From the NCBI RefSeq assembly GCF_003838195.1, contig NZ_RCBY01000067.1, positions 1-33,972 of the forward strand: a DNA stretch of 33,972 bases, in the 5' to 3' direction. Positions 25,321-33,972 of the stretch are shown here, one piece after another. Position 1 is the stretch's first letter; each line of letters starts with the position of its first letter. The notes under the pieces were generated by a model. It made no database searches. It had not been told where the DNA came from and saw only the letters and a list, made by a program, of their open reading frames with translations. Source of the stretch: Okeania hirsuta (lineage in GTDB: Bacteria; Cyanobacteriota; Cyanobacteriia; Cyanobacteriales; Microcoleaceae). A program made the position numbers and the translations under genes.

Positions 25321-25770
25321 ATGGCTGAAGAACAAGAAGCTAAAAAATCTGAAAATAAGCCTGCTGGAGGTAAGGTGAAAAAAGAAAAGCCTCCTGCTCT
25401 GGAAGATAAGCCTTTTGCGGAGTTTATGCAGCAAGATTATTTGCCAGCTTTGCAAGAAGCTCTAACTCAGCAAGGTATTGACGATCTTGACCTGAACCTA
25501 ATTAAACAGAAATTACCTATGGTTGGCCTCAATTCATCTGAAGAATGTTGGCAAGTGATGGGTAAGTTTAAACAAGGCCAGCGTCAGTTCAATGTTTATT
25601 TTCCGAAAAAAGATATTAAAGGCCCTAGAGCTTTTTCTTGTGCAGATAATGGTGCAAAACCTGCTACTCTAGAACCTTTTTTAATTGACGAGCGTAAAAT
25701 TACTCTAGGTTTATTAGTGTTTGGCGTGATTCAACGTCTGAATGCTCAAAAGTGGCTTAGTTTAAACTAG
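25321..25770 (+). CDS. DUF2996 family protein
   Basis: 149 residues. A Lys/Glu-rich disordered N-terminus (1-30) precedes a conserved domain: EDKPFAEFMQQDYLPALQEA, DDLDLNLIKQKLPM, SSEECWQVMG, FNVYFPKKDIKGPRAFSC and the C-terminal ERKITLGLLVFGVIQRLNAQ. DUF2996 is a family of cyanobacteria and chloroplast organisms whose role I do not know. Second gene of the operon with the preceding 296-residue protein, with AAGGAAG as ribosome site. Only 4 bp separate its stop from that of the convergent hydrolase gene, so the transcripts must overlap at their 3' ends. Confidence 0.88.
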   Translation: MAEEQEAKKSENKPAGGKVKKEKPPALEDKPFAEFMQQDYLPALQEALTQQGIDDLDLNLIKQKLPMVGLNSSEECWQVMGKFKQGQRQFNVYFPKKDIKGPRAFSCADNGAKPATLEPFLIDERKITLGLLVFGVIQRLNAQKWLSLN

Positions 25771-25774
25771 AAAG

Positions 25775-26623
25775 TTAGGTGGTGGTGATTTTTAATGTAG
25801 TAGATACTATGTCTGTCTCTGCTCCAACTAACTCGCTGCCCCATCGATCTCGAATAATTTCGTAGAAGTCCACGTCTGTTTCTAGCAAGCAGGCGTGACC
25901 GCTATTTGGGAGAACAACCATTTTAGCTTCAGGCAAATGCTTGACTAAAAACTTAGCTTGTGATATTGAAGGCAATAGTCTGTCGGCTGCACTAGCAATA
26001 ACTAATACAGATTTTTTTAACTTTTTTAGTTGATTCTTGTCTACCTGGAATGAACGCATTAACTCTAATCGCCAGATTGAGGTCTGTTGAGAAACTGACT
26101 GCATTGCCTCTAATAAGGCTTGACGTTCTGCCCTTTCTATCCGGCCAAGAGCTGCTAAAAATGGTAAAGTTCCTGTAACCGATAATCTATACAAATAGCT
26201 TGGTAAGTATTGAGTCAGATATGAGCCATATTTGACTAAAGGTTGTTGACTGAATGAGGAAGCTGAATTGACTAAAATCAGCTTGTTGAATAATTCAGGA
26301 GCAGTAAAAGCAACTTTTAGTGCTAGACATCCACCAAAAGATTCTCCGCATAGGTAAACAGGTCTTTCCGGTATTGCCTTTCTTTCTATTTCAATTAACT
26401 CTACTGTCTTTTCCAATAACTGTTCCCAGCTCGATAGATCATTGGGTGGGATACTCAGACAGCGAATATTAAAAGCAGTTGATAATCTAGACTGTTGCGA
26501 TCGCAACAATTTACCTGTTCCATCCATAGCAGGCAAGAAAATCAATAAAGGTAATTCTGGTCTAGGTTTAGTTGGCCTTAAAAAACTAATTTGGCTATTT
26601 GCCACTTGCATGATTGAATACAA
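25775..26623 (-). CDS. Alpha/beta hydrolase related to the esterase domain of phytyl ester synthases
   Basis: 282 residues. Oxyanion region LLIFLPAMDGTGKLL, nucleophile elbow CGESFGG (S95), acid D214 in SAADRLLPS and base H243 in NSGHACLLE, a complete catalytic triad. The pattern P-(L)-DGTG, a RPVYLCGESFGGCLAL elbow and LILVNSASSF closely recalls the hydrolase half of plant esterase/lipase/thioesterase proteins (phytyl ester synthases). The nearest upstream same-strand gene encodes an acyltransferase, the other domain type of those plant proteins. Substrate is uncertain: a fatty-acyl thioester or lipid is a fair guess. Met5 (26611) is an alternative start. No signal peptide, so cytosolic or membrane-associated. 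Confidence 0.85.
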   Translation of the reverse strand: MYSIMQVANSQISFLRPTKPRPELPLLIFLPAMDGTGKLLRSQQSRLSTAFNIRCLSIPPNDLSSWEQLLEKTVELIEIERKAIPERPVYLCGESFGGCLALKVAFTAPELFNKLILVNSASSFSQQPLVKYGSYLTQYLPSYLYRLSVTGTLPFLAALGRIERAERQALLEAMQSVSQQTSIWRLELMRSFQVDKNQLKKLKKSVLVIASAADRLLPSISQAKFLVKHLPEAKMVVLPNSGHACLLETDVDFYEIIRDRWGSELVGAETDIVSTTLKITTT

Positions 26624-26813
26624 ATAAAAAGTAATTAATGATTGATAATTTAATGATTAACAGTTAATATCTCTGAGTAATTTATCATTTACCTTCTATA
26701 TCTATAGATTAGATTTTTTTTCTACGAACTACCTAATTATTACTTAAGATTCGCCTAGTGCAGGATGGCGAAAATAACTGACCAGTTACAAAATCCTAAA
26801 ACAATTACAATTG

Positions 26814-26940
<127 letters not shown>

Positions 26941-27131
26941 AAAAATGATTGACTTTTAACTTCCGGGTAGCCGCACTAGTCTGACTTAACTAGCAATATA
27001 ATAGTTTCGGTTTAGGAGAAAACAAAATTAAATTATTTAATTATTAAATTTATTGATGAATAAGAGCAATTTTTTATATGAGTTTCTAGAATAAAAATTG
27101 AGACATCAAGCAAAAGTTAAAGGTTTAATCC

Positions 27132-27863
27132 TTAAATACAACCTTCTATAAGTAAATTAGCAATTTCTTGGCTAACATAATCAGTCAAATTGTTGACTAA
27201 CTGTTTAGCGTATTTTCCATGATATTGCTGACGGTGGGAAGGCTTAACCCAAAACGGGCGACCAAACATGATATTAGAACGCTGATAAACTATCGCTGGA
27301 TGCCATCCAGGTTGATTAAATAAAGGTTCTGAAGGATCGAAAAAACTTAACAACTTCAAAGGTATTCTCGAAGAAATTAACTGCTCATCAGATGAAGCGA
27401 TCGCCACTGGCAAAATTGCCAAATTTGCAACTGGCGAGCGCAAGGCCAAATGAGCAAATCCTCTTTGAAAATCACTAATCAAATTAGGTGGAGTACACCG
27501 AACTATAGGTGCAGCTCCTTCAGGGAAAACCCCCACCATTTCTTCAGCTTGTAATAACTTTGTTGCCTGTCGGAAAAAATCTTGTTGTCTACGACTCGAA
27601 TTATCTAAAGGGAAACAACCTAAACCAGTAACCATTTCTCGCAGTAGAGGCACTTGGCCCATATAGTGATGACAAGCAAATTTAATTTGCCGATTAACGG
27701 CCACTGTCAGTAACAAAGGGTCCATAAAACTACGATGGTTACTTACAACAATTATGCCTCCTTCTGAAGGAATCCTGTCTGCATGATAAACAAAAGTTCT
27801 ACTGCCAATAGCAGCTAAGAACAAACGAGAAATAAGCAGTAGATTATTTGCTTGGCCTCCCAT
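27132..27863 (-). CDS. 1-acyl-glycerol-3-phosphate acyltransferase-like protein
   Basis: 243 residues, PlsC-type acyltransferase. Motif I is SNHRSFMDP (H43, D48; the HX4D catalytic pair), motif III is VFPEGAAP (113-120), with LGCFPLDNSSRRQQ between and LAILPVAIAS after. An N-terminal hydrophobic stretch (about 8-22) may associate with membrane. PlsC transfers acyl chains to lysophosphatidic acid, but several paralogues of this family occur in cyanobacteria, so the acceptor is not certain and no gene symbol is given. The family D/PES-type motif I found in diacylglycerol and phytyl ester acyltransferases is not the one seen here. Confidence 0.88.
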   Translation of the reverse strand: MGGQANNLLLISRLFLAAIGSRTFVYHADRIPSEGGIIVVSNHRSFMDPLLLTVAVNRQIKFACHHYMGQVPLLREMVTGLGCFPLDNSSRRQQDFFRQATKLLQAEEMVGVFPEGAAPIVRCTPPNLISDFQRGFAHLALRSPVANLAILPVAIASSDEQLISSRIPLKLLSFFDPSEPLFNQPGWHPAIVYQRSNIMFGRPFWVKPSHRQQYHGKYAKQLVNNLTDYVSQEIANLLIEGCI

Positions 27864-28164
27864 CTTACCTCTGAATAATTAGGTATGTAAATTCTAAACT
27901 CTCATAAATATTTTCTCAGAATAGTAACGTTAGGATACCAAAAGTTAAAATTTCTTTGAGAAAGTCCAGAAAAACATAGTAACAGCATTACTGTTATTGT
28001 AGGGGGTTTTATTGGCTTTTACAGATCAATCAATTAATGATGTTGATTAGGTCAATAAACAACCAGTTAAACAAAGTATAAATCAAATAGGTCGATACTA
28101 TCTAGACTCGTTATGATTGTACCCAGAATCAGTTCAAATCAATAGTATTTTACTCTGATTTTCC

Positions 28165-29769
28165 ATGAAAAACACATATAAAACTCAGGATACCTTTGCA
28201 ATTACAACTCCCCTTTACTACGTTAACGCTCTACCGCATATAGGCAGTGCTTATACAACTATTGCTGCCGATACGGTAGCTCGTTTTCAAAGGCTACAAG
28301 GTAAATCAGTGCTAATGATTACTGGAACAGACGAGCATGGCCAAAAAATTCAAAGGACAGCTCAGAGCAAAGGCAGGTCCCCCCAAGAACACTGTGATTT
28401 AGTGGTATCAGGATTTGAATCTCTCTGGCAACAACTAAATATTCAATATGACCGTTTTAGTCGTACTACTGCATCTAACCACGAGTTAATTGTCAAAGAA
28501 TTTTTTCAAAGAGTTTGGGATCGAGGTGATATCTATTTAAGTCAGCAACAAGGATGGTATTGCGTAGCTTGTGAAGAATTTAAAGAAGAGCGCGAACTTC
28601 TAGAAGAGAAATATTGCCCCATCCATACTAACCAAAAAGTAGAATGGCGCGACGAGGAAAATTACTTCTTTCGTCTTTCTAAATATCAGGAAAAACTACA
28701 AGCTTTTTATCAAGAAAAGCCTAACTTTATTCAACCGGAAAGTCGTCGCAATGAGGTCTTAAATTTTGTTAACCAAGGATTACAAGACTTTTCAATCTCT
28801 AGAGTTAATGTAGATTGGGGTTTTCAACTACCAGTCGATCCCAGCCATACTATCTATGTTTGGTTTGATGCTCTATTAGGTTATGTAACAGCACTCCTAG
28901 ATCCTGATAGTGAACCTACCCTAGAGAATGCTTTATCAAAATGGTGGCCGATTAATTTACACCTAATTGGTAAAGATATACTGCGTTTCCATGCTATTTA
29001 TTGGCCAGCAATGCTAATGTCAGCAGATTTACCAATCTCTCATCATGTTTTTGGACATGGATTTTTGACCAAAGATGGGAAGAAAATGGGTAAATCTTTG
29101 GGCAATACCTTAGATCCATTTGAATTACTAAAAAAGTATGGCTCTGACGCAGTTCGTTACTATTTTCTCAAAGAAATAGAATTTGGAGTTGATGGTGATT
29201 TTAGTGAAACCCGCTTTATTAATGTCCTAAACGCTGACTTAGCTAATGACTTGGGTAATCTGCTAAATCGTACTCTCAAAATGGCTCAGAAATACTTCAA
29301 AGGCCAAATTCCTGATATTCACGGTGAGGAAATAGAAGTCACTCATCCACTTAAAGCAATAGGCATGAGTTTGGGCGAACAAGTTATTCAAGCTTATACT
29401 GATTTAGCTTTTAGTCAAGTTTGTGAAGCCGTATTGGCCTTAGTGAGAACTAGCAATAAATATATAGACGAAACTGCTCCTTGGAGTCTATATAAGCAGT
29501 GTCAGTTAGAGGCCCTAGCAGAAGTATTATATTCTGTGTTGGAATCTGTTAGACTAGCGTCCTATCTTTTATCACCAATAATTCCCAATATTAGTAATGC
29601 TATCTATCAGCAACTAGGTTTCTCAAATGACTTTAACGATAAATCAGTAATTAATAGTTCAGAAATTTTTGTCAAACAAGCAAACTGGGGCGCTTTACCA
29701 AAAAATCAAATTCTTGGGCAACCTCAACCGATTTTTCAAAGAATAGAACTGGCAGAAACTGTTTCTTAA
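28165..29769 (+). CDS. metG: Methionyl-tRNA synthetase
   Basis: 534 residues, class I aminoacyl-tRNA synthetase. Signature HIGS (25-28, in ALPHIGSAYTT), MITGTDEHGQKI, KMSKS-type loop KKMGKSLGN (306-314), and one zinc knuckle made of C133, C136, C151 and H154 inserted in the catalytic domain. The anticodon-binding helical domain (about 370-510) includes NDLGNLLNRTLKM and APWSLYK. There is no C-terminal tRNA-binding domain, which agrees with the short bacterial form; a free tRNA-binding protein (csaA) is encoded at 7360. Encoded apparently alone: 118 bp separate it from the following NYN gene in the same direction. Confidence 0.97.
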   Translation: MKNTYKTQDTFAITTPLYYVNALPHIGSAYTTIAADTVARFQRLQGKSVLMITGTDEHGQKIQRTAQSKGRSPQEHCDLVVSGFESLWQQLNIQYDRFSRTTASNHELIVKEFFQRVWDRGDIYLSQQQGWYCVACEEFKEERELLEEKYCPIHTNQKVEWRDEENYFFRLSKYQEKLQAFYQEKPNFIQPESRRNEVLNFVNQGLQDFSISRVNVDWGFQLPVDPSHTIYVWFDALLGYVTALLDPDSEPTLENALSKWWPINLHLIGKDILRFHAIYWPAMLMSADLPISHHVFGHGFLTKDGKKMGKSLGNTLDPFELLKKYGSDAVRYYFLKEIEFGVDGDFSETRFINVLNADLANDLGNLLNRTLKMAQKYFKGQIPDIHGEEIEVTHPLKAIGMSLGEQVIQAYTDLAFSQVCEAVLALVRTSNKYIDETAPWSLYKQCQLEALAEVLYSVLESVRLASYLLSPIIPNISNAIYQQLGFSNDFNDKSVINSSEIFVKQANWGALPKNQILGQPQPIFQRIELAETVS

Positions 29770-29887
29770 AAAGCTAATTGTAGTATCGTTTTTTTCAAAT
29801 TACATTGTCTGTTTTTTGTGCTAAAAAATTATATCTGACTTAAGAATTCAATGTCTTTAATCAATAAAAAAACTGAGGTTAAAAATC

Positions 29888-30502
29888 ATGTTGAATCATC
29901 AACAAATAGAAATTAATGAGATATTTACTCCCGAACAAATTCTAGAAAATCGTGGTAGAGTAGCAATTTTTATTGATGGGTCTAATCTATTTTATGCTGC
30001 TTTGCAATTAGGAATAGAAATTGATTACACTAAGCTTCTTTGTCGTCTTACTGGTGGTTCTCGCCTTCTACGTTCCTTTTTCTATACAGGAGTAGATCGT
30101 ACTAATGAAAAACAGCAAGGATTTTTGTTGTGGATGCGCCGCAATGGTTATCGTGTCATTTCTAAAGATTTAGTACAACTACCGGATGGTTCTAAAAAAG
30201 CTAATCTTGATGTGGAAATAGCAGTTGATATGATGGCTTTAGTCGGCTCTTATGATACTGCTATATTGGTTAGTGGAGATGGAGATTTAGCTTATGCTGT
30301 AGATGCTGTGAGTTATAGGGGTGTTCGGGTCGAGGTAGTTAGTCTTAGGTCTATGACTAGCGATAGTTTAATTAATGTGTCTGACCGTTATGTAGATCTA
30401 GAAAACATTAAAGAAGACATCCAAAAAACTTCTAAGTCTCCTAGTTATACCTATCGTCCCCTATCAGTTATAGGTTTAATGGAAGAACATGATGAAAGAT
30501 AA
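29888..30502 (+). CDS. LabA-like NYN-domain protein
   Basis: 204 residues. NYN (PIN-like) nuclease fold: RVAIFIDGSNLFYAA (D30), KANLDVEIAVDMMAL with two acidic residues, and LVSGDGDLAYAVDAV, which together supply the usual acidic metal site. The family includes cyanobacterial LabA, needed for feedback in circadian output in Synechococcus, but several paralogues exist and I cannot say this is the orthologue. RNA cleavage is a prediction from the fold. GAGG lies 10 bp upstream of the ATG. It may be read through from metG, 118 bp upstream. Confidence 0.88.
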   Translation: MLNHQQIEINEIFTPEQILENRGRVAIFIDGSNLFYAALQLGIEIDYTKLLCRLTGGSRLLRSFFYTGVDRTNEKQQGFLLWMRRNGYRVISKDLVQLPDGSKKANLDVEIAVDMMALVGSYDTAILVSGDGDLAYAVDAVSYRGVRVEVVSLRSMTSDSLINVSDRYVDLENIKEDIQKTSKSPSYTYRPLSVIGLMEEHDER

Positions 30503-31146
30503 TACTTGTTCTAATTTAATTTAGAAAAATGACCAAATTCTAGAACAATAATCAATTTCAAAGTGTTGTTAGTTTTTGTTGATGTTAGTAGATTAATAAC
30601 TAGAGAATTATATACTCTACATTTAATCGGTAAGTTAAAGCAAAAATTGAATATTATTTGCTACAAGGAAAGTTAGAAAATTGGGCATTATCTCAGTAAA
30701 AGCTGGAAAATTTTCGTTCATAATTAAAAACTTTCCTTGAGTTTTTTTTACTGGTATAATAGCAATTTTATAAATGTTTGTTACACTTTCTTGAGTAGGG
30801 GAGTAGGGGAGTGGGAAAGAAATAAACATAAGAATAATTAACAACAACTGATGTTCTAATTATCAAAAAAAGTCATTCCGCCTGTGTTAATTACTTACAG
30901 CGCAATTCATTTAAGTAAACTACAAAATTCTTTGAGGTTATGGAGTAGGCAGTAAGAGAATGCTTTGACCAAAAAATAAGGTCATTTCTCAAAAAGTTTT
31001 CTACATTTTATTGAGCAGGGGAGTAGGGCAGGACTAATTGATTGTCACTAGAGAAAAATTGATAGGGATTGATAGGGAGATGGGGACTTACCCCTAACCC
31101 ATCCCAGGAGGGGGGGATGGGGAGATTCTTATATTTGCACAATTAA
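30503..31146. other. Gap after the NYN gene: short repeats, no supported gene
   Basis: About 640 bp, AT-rich. It contains a family F-like end (GGTATAATAGCAATTTTATAAA, 30753-30774) followed by GAGTAGGG octamers (30795-30812), a second CATTTCTCAAAAAGTTTT-like segment (30986-31003) with GAGTAGGG, and a G-rich hairpin block around 31088-31120. No ORF has convincing protein composition. Confidence 0.5.
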
Positions 31147-31305
31147 ATGTATTTCATAATAAATCAAGGTCATTTCATTCTAGATTTTGACAATGAATTT
31201 ATTGATTTTCAGACAGCGAAAGATAAATTTCCTAAAGCTGTAAATAACGTGGCTTCGTCAATACATAAAATGGGACAGTTTAGAATGAAACAGCCCTGCA
31301 TATAA
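31147..31305 (+). CDS. Small ORF of 52 residues, uncertain
   Basis: ATG at 31147 to TAA at 31303-31305. The product begins MYFIINQGHFILDFDNEFID and continues with QTAKDKFPKAVNNVASSIHK; acidic and basic residues are evenly spread and the composition is more protein-like than the surrounding AT-rich DNA. No ribosome site is evident and I recognise no family. It may be a real small protein or the tail of a lost gene. Confidence 0.25.
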   Translation: MYFIINQGHFILDFDNEFIDFQTAKDKFPKAVNNVASSIHKMGQFRMKQPCI

Positions 31306-31329
31306 ATATTCTCTGATGACAATGAATTA

Positions 31330-31423
31330 GCCCTGCCTTTCAAGGGAATGAAAAAAATAAACTTTAGTATTTTAAGCCTCTGACTTCAGCGGTCAGTACT
31401 GATAACTGATAACTGAAATAACC
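31330..31423 (+). repeat. Interspersed repeat resembling an IS200/IS605 right end, copy 3
   Basis: GCCCTGCCTTTCAAGGGAATGAAAAAAA, TTTTAAGCCTCTGACTTCAGC and GGTCAGTACTGATAACTGATAACTGAAATAACC match copies at 19436-19527 and 10338-10430. Bases differ in the small hairpin while the GGTCAGTACTGATAACTG part is kept. It lies about 100 bp upstream of the LptC-like gene and could carry part of its promoter. Confidence 0.7.
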
Positions 31424-31525
31424 ACTGTAGTCTATCTATTTGAAAACCGCTATAATTCTCAGTCTATATATTCATTAACACTTTCCAGTACTATCTCTAT
31501 TAACTACTATTCTTGTAGACTTTTT

Positions 31526-32689
31526 ATGATCGAACAAAATAATTCTTTTTCTTATTTCCATAATTCATCAATACCTTTATTCATCTTAGTAACCTTACTT
31601 CTAGGAATAACTGCTTGTAATCAACAAAATCAAGTTCAAGAAAATATATCGGAACAACCAATTCCTACTCAGACACCAGAGAGTGATTTAACTTTAAATG
31701 ATGTTACTTTAGAAGAAGCATCAGAAGAAGGTCAAATGTTGTGGCGAGTAAAATCTCAACGAGCTTCATATTTGCAAAATCAAGAATTAATAAGAGTTAC
31801 AAAACCTGAAGGTGAATTATTTCAAGACGGAAAAGTAACCTATAAAATTACTGCTTTACAAGGAGAAGTATATCAAGATGGAAACAAAATTATACTGATA
31901 GATGAAATAGAAGTATATGATATTCAAAATAAAGTGGTTATTAGAGGACAACAACTCGAATGGCTAACAGAACCAGGAATTATTATTGTCACTAATAATA
32001 TTACAGGTAGTAACGAACAAATACAAGCATCAGCTCAGAAAGCAAAAGTTATTAGTCAAGAAAAAAAAATAGAGTTTTATGGTCAAGTAGTAGCCATGGT
32101 CAAAGAACCTGTGCTTAAAATACAAACAGAACAACTATTTTGGGAAATAGAGCAAAAAAAATTGCTGACTAATCAACCTATAAAAATCGAACAACTCAAA
32201 GATAAAAATGTTATTGGCAGTGCTTATGGTGACGAATCAGAATATGATTTAGGCAATAAAATAGCTACTCTCAAGAAAAATGTGCAGCTACTCCAAACTG
32301 ACCCAAAAGTACAAATAAGTAGCGACTTAGTTACTTGGAATATGCCACAAAATTTGATTACTTCTCCAGGGCCTATAACAGTATTAGAACAAGAAGAAAA
32401 AGTAGTTTTGAAAGCTAATCAAGGTCAAGGAAATTTTCAAAACAATACCTTCAATTTATCAGGAAATGTTATTGGTGTAGGGCAAAAAAATCAAGCTCAG
32501 TTAAATAGCGATCGCCTAACTTGGTACTTTGAAAATCAGACTTTTGAAGCACAAGGAAACGTATTTTATCGTCAAGTTGATCCGCCATTTAATGTTAGAG
32601 GTCCTCGGGCAGTTGGACAACTAGAAAATGAAAAAGTTACCATTGAAGGTGGTAGTAGTAATGTAGTCACAGAAATTATTCCTCAATGA
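31526..32689 (+). CDS. lptC: LptC-like lipoprotein (lipopolysaccharide export)
   Basis: 387 residues. Signal (1-30) with lipobox ITAC, Cys31 lipidated. From about 52 onward, DVTLEEASEEGQMLWRVKSQRASY and the following beta repeats match the LptC/OstA-like beta-jellyroll. Proteobacterial LptC is about 190 residues; cyanobacterial forms are about twice as long, with a second run of similar strands (ISSDLVTWNMPQNLITSPGP, LNSDRLTWYFENQTFEAQGN), consistent with the length here. It would bridge the inner-membrane LptBFG extractor and the periplasmic path that delivers lipopolysaccharide. The lptB/F/G genes are not in the window. The ATG start fits the signal peptide, though the ribosome site is weak. 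Confidence 0.85.
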   Translation: MIEQNNSFSYFHNSSIPLFILVTLLLGITACNQQNQVQENISEQPIPTQTPESDLTLNDVTLEEASEEGQMLWRVKSQRASYLQNQELIRVTKPEGELFQDGKVTYKITALQGEVYQDGNKIILIDEIEVYDIQNKVVIRGQQLEWLTEPGIIIVTNNITGSNEQIQASAQKAKVISQEKKIEFYGQVVAMVKEPVLKIQTEQLFWEIEQKKLLTNQPIKIEQLKDKNVIGSAYGDESEYDLGNKIATLKKNVQLLQTDPKVQISSDLVTWNMPQNLITSPGPITVLEQEEKVVLKANQGQGNFQNNTFNLSGNVIGVGQKNQAQLNSDRLTWYFENQTFEAQGNVFYRQVDPPFNVRGPRAVGQLENEKVTIEGGSSNVVTEIIPQ

Positions 32690-32822
32690 AGGCAGGAGGC
32701 AGGAGGCAGGAGGCAGGAGGCAGGAGGCAGGAGGAAGAAAGAAGAAGTTAAGAAGGAAAAATCTTACGTTGTCTGAGTTTTCAGCTTTTGATATATCCGC
32801 GACCTTTCCTTCGACTTCTATA
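32690..32822. repeat. Heptamer array plus MITE-like family G, copy 3
   Basis: Five to six AGGCAGG heptamers (32692-32731) are followed by a purine tract and the family G core (ACGTTGTCTGAGTTTTCAGC...TTTGATATATCCGCGACC) ending CCTTCGACTTCTATA. Other copies are at 6739-6832 and 16390-16482. It begins 2 bp after the lptC stop codon. Confidence 0.7.
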
Positions 32823-32884
32823 TACACAGTTGATGTTTATCAAAATAATTAAGTCGCGCAACCTTATCTCAAAAATTTTCATAA

Positions 32885-33972
<1,088 letters not shown>

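Overview
The window is cyanobacterial chromosome. It carries the cytochrome b6f genes petC and petA, the cyanobacterial/plastid families DUF3067 and DUF2996, a glucosylglycerol-phosphate synthase, a tocopherol cyclase and an SLH-domain outer-membrane porin. The HIP1 octamer GCGATCGC occurs 11 times by eye, which also fits. The DNA is AT-rich, only about 60% is coding, and nearly every gap is packed with small mobile elements and short tandem repeats. That resembles repeat-rich filamentous Oscillatoriales (Trichodesmium/Okeania/Lyngbya type), but the genus cannot be fixed from the sequence alone.

Layout. 1-1.9 kb is a graveyard of transposase remnants (IS701-like, IS200/IS605 TnpA, IS5-like, and a fourth family) into which MITEs have inserted. 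1.9-3.6 kb is the SLH porin (minus). 4.5-6.3 kb is petC-petA (minus), then a TnpB remnant, a DUF3067 gene (plus) and csaA (minus). 8.5-10.3 kb is an MscS-type channel with a cyclic-nucleotide-binding domain, preceded by a decayed copy of its own 5' end. 10.8-12.9 kb holds a TauD-like dioxygenase and tatC (minus), separated by a decayed copy of the tatC 3' end. 13.4-16.3 kb holds a secreted CHAT protease-like gene, an IS701-like remnant and an orphan HTH gene. 17.1-18.1 kb is gpsA. 18.1-19.7 kb has no gene and is a stack of at least five repeat elements. 19.7-22.0 kb is a compatible-solute operon (HAD phosphatase then ggpS, minus). 23.3-25.8 kb holds a lipoprotein gene and a two-gene operon of conserved cyanobacterial proteins. 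25.8-27.9 kb holds an alpha/beta hydrolase and a PlsC-type acyltransferase. 28.2-30.5 kb is metG and a LabA-like NYN gene. 31.5 kb to the end is an LptC-like lipoprotein gene and a tocopherol cyclase cut by the window edge.

How the genes relate. PetC carries a twin-arginine motif and depends on the Tat translocase, whose TatC is encoded 6 kb away. The HAD phosphatase and GgpS are 4 bp apart and probably make the osmolyte glucosylglycerol in two steps. The hydrolase and acyltransferase are adjacent and correspond to the two domain types fused in plant phytyl ester synthases.

The most notable signal lies between the genes: at least eight families of short inverted-repeat elements, several with clean target-site duplications and two with reconstructable empty sites. 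Heptameric or octameric tandem repeats sit preferentially inside or at the edge of these elements. There are also two 'ghost' partial duplications next to intact parent genes. No CRISPR array, rRNA or tRNA was seen.
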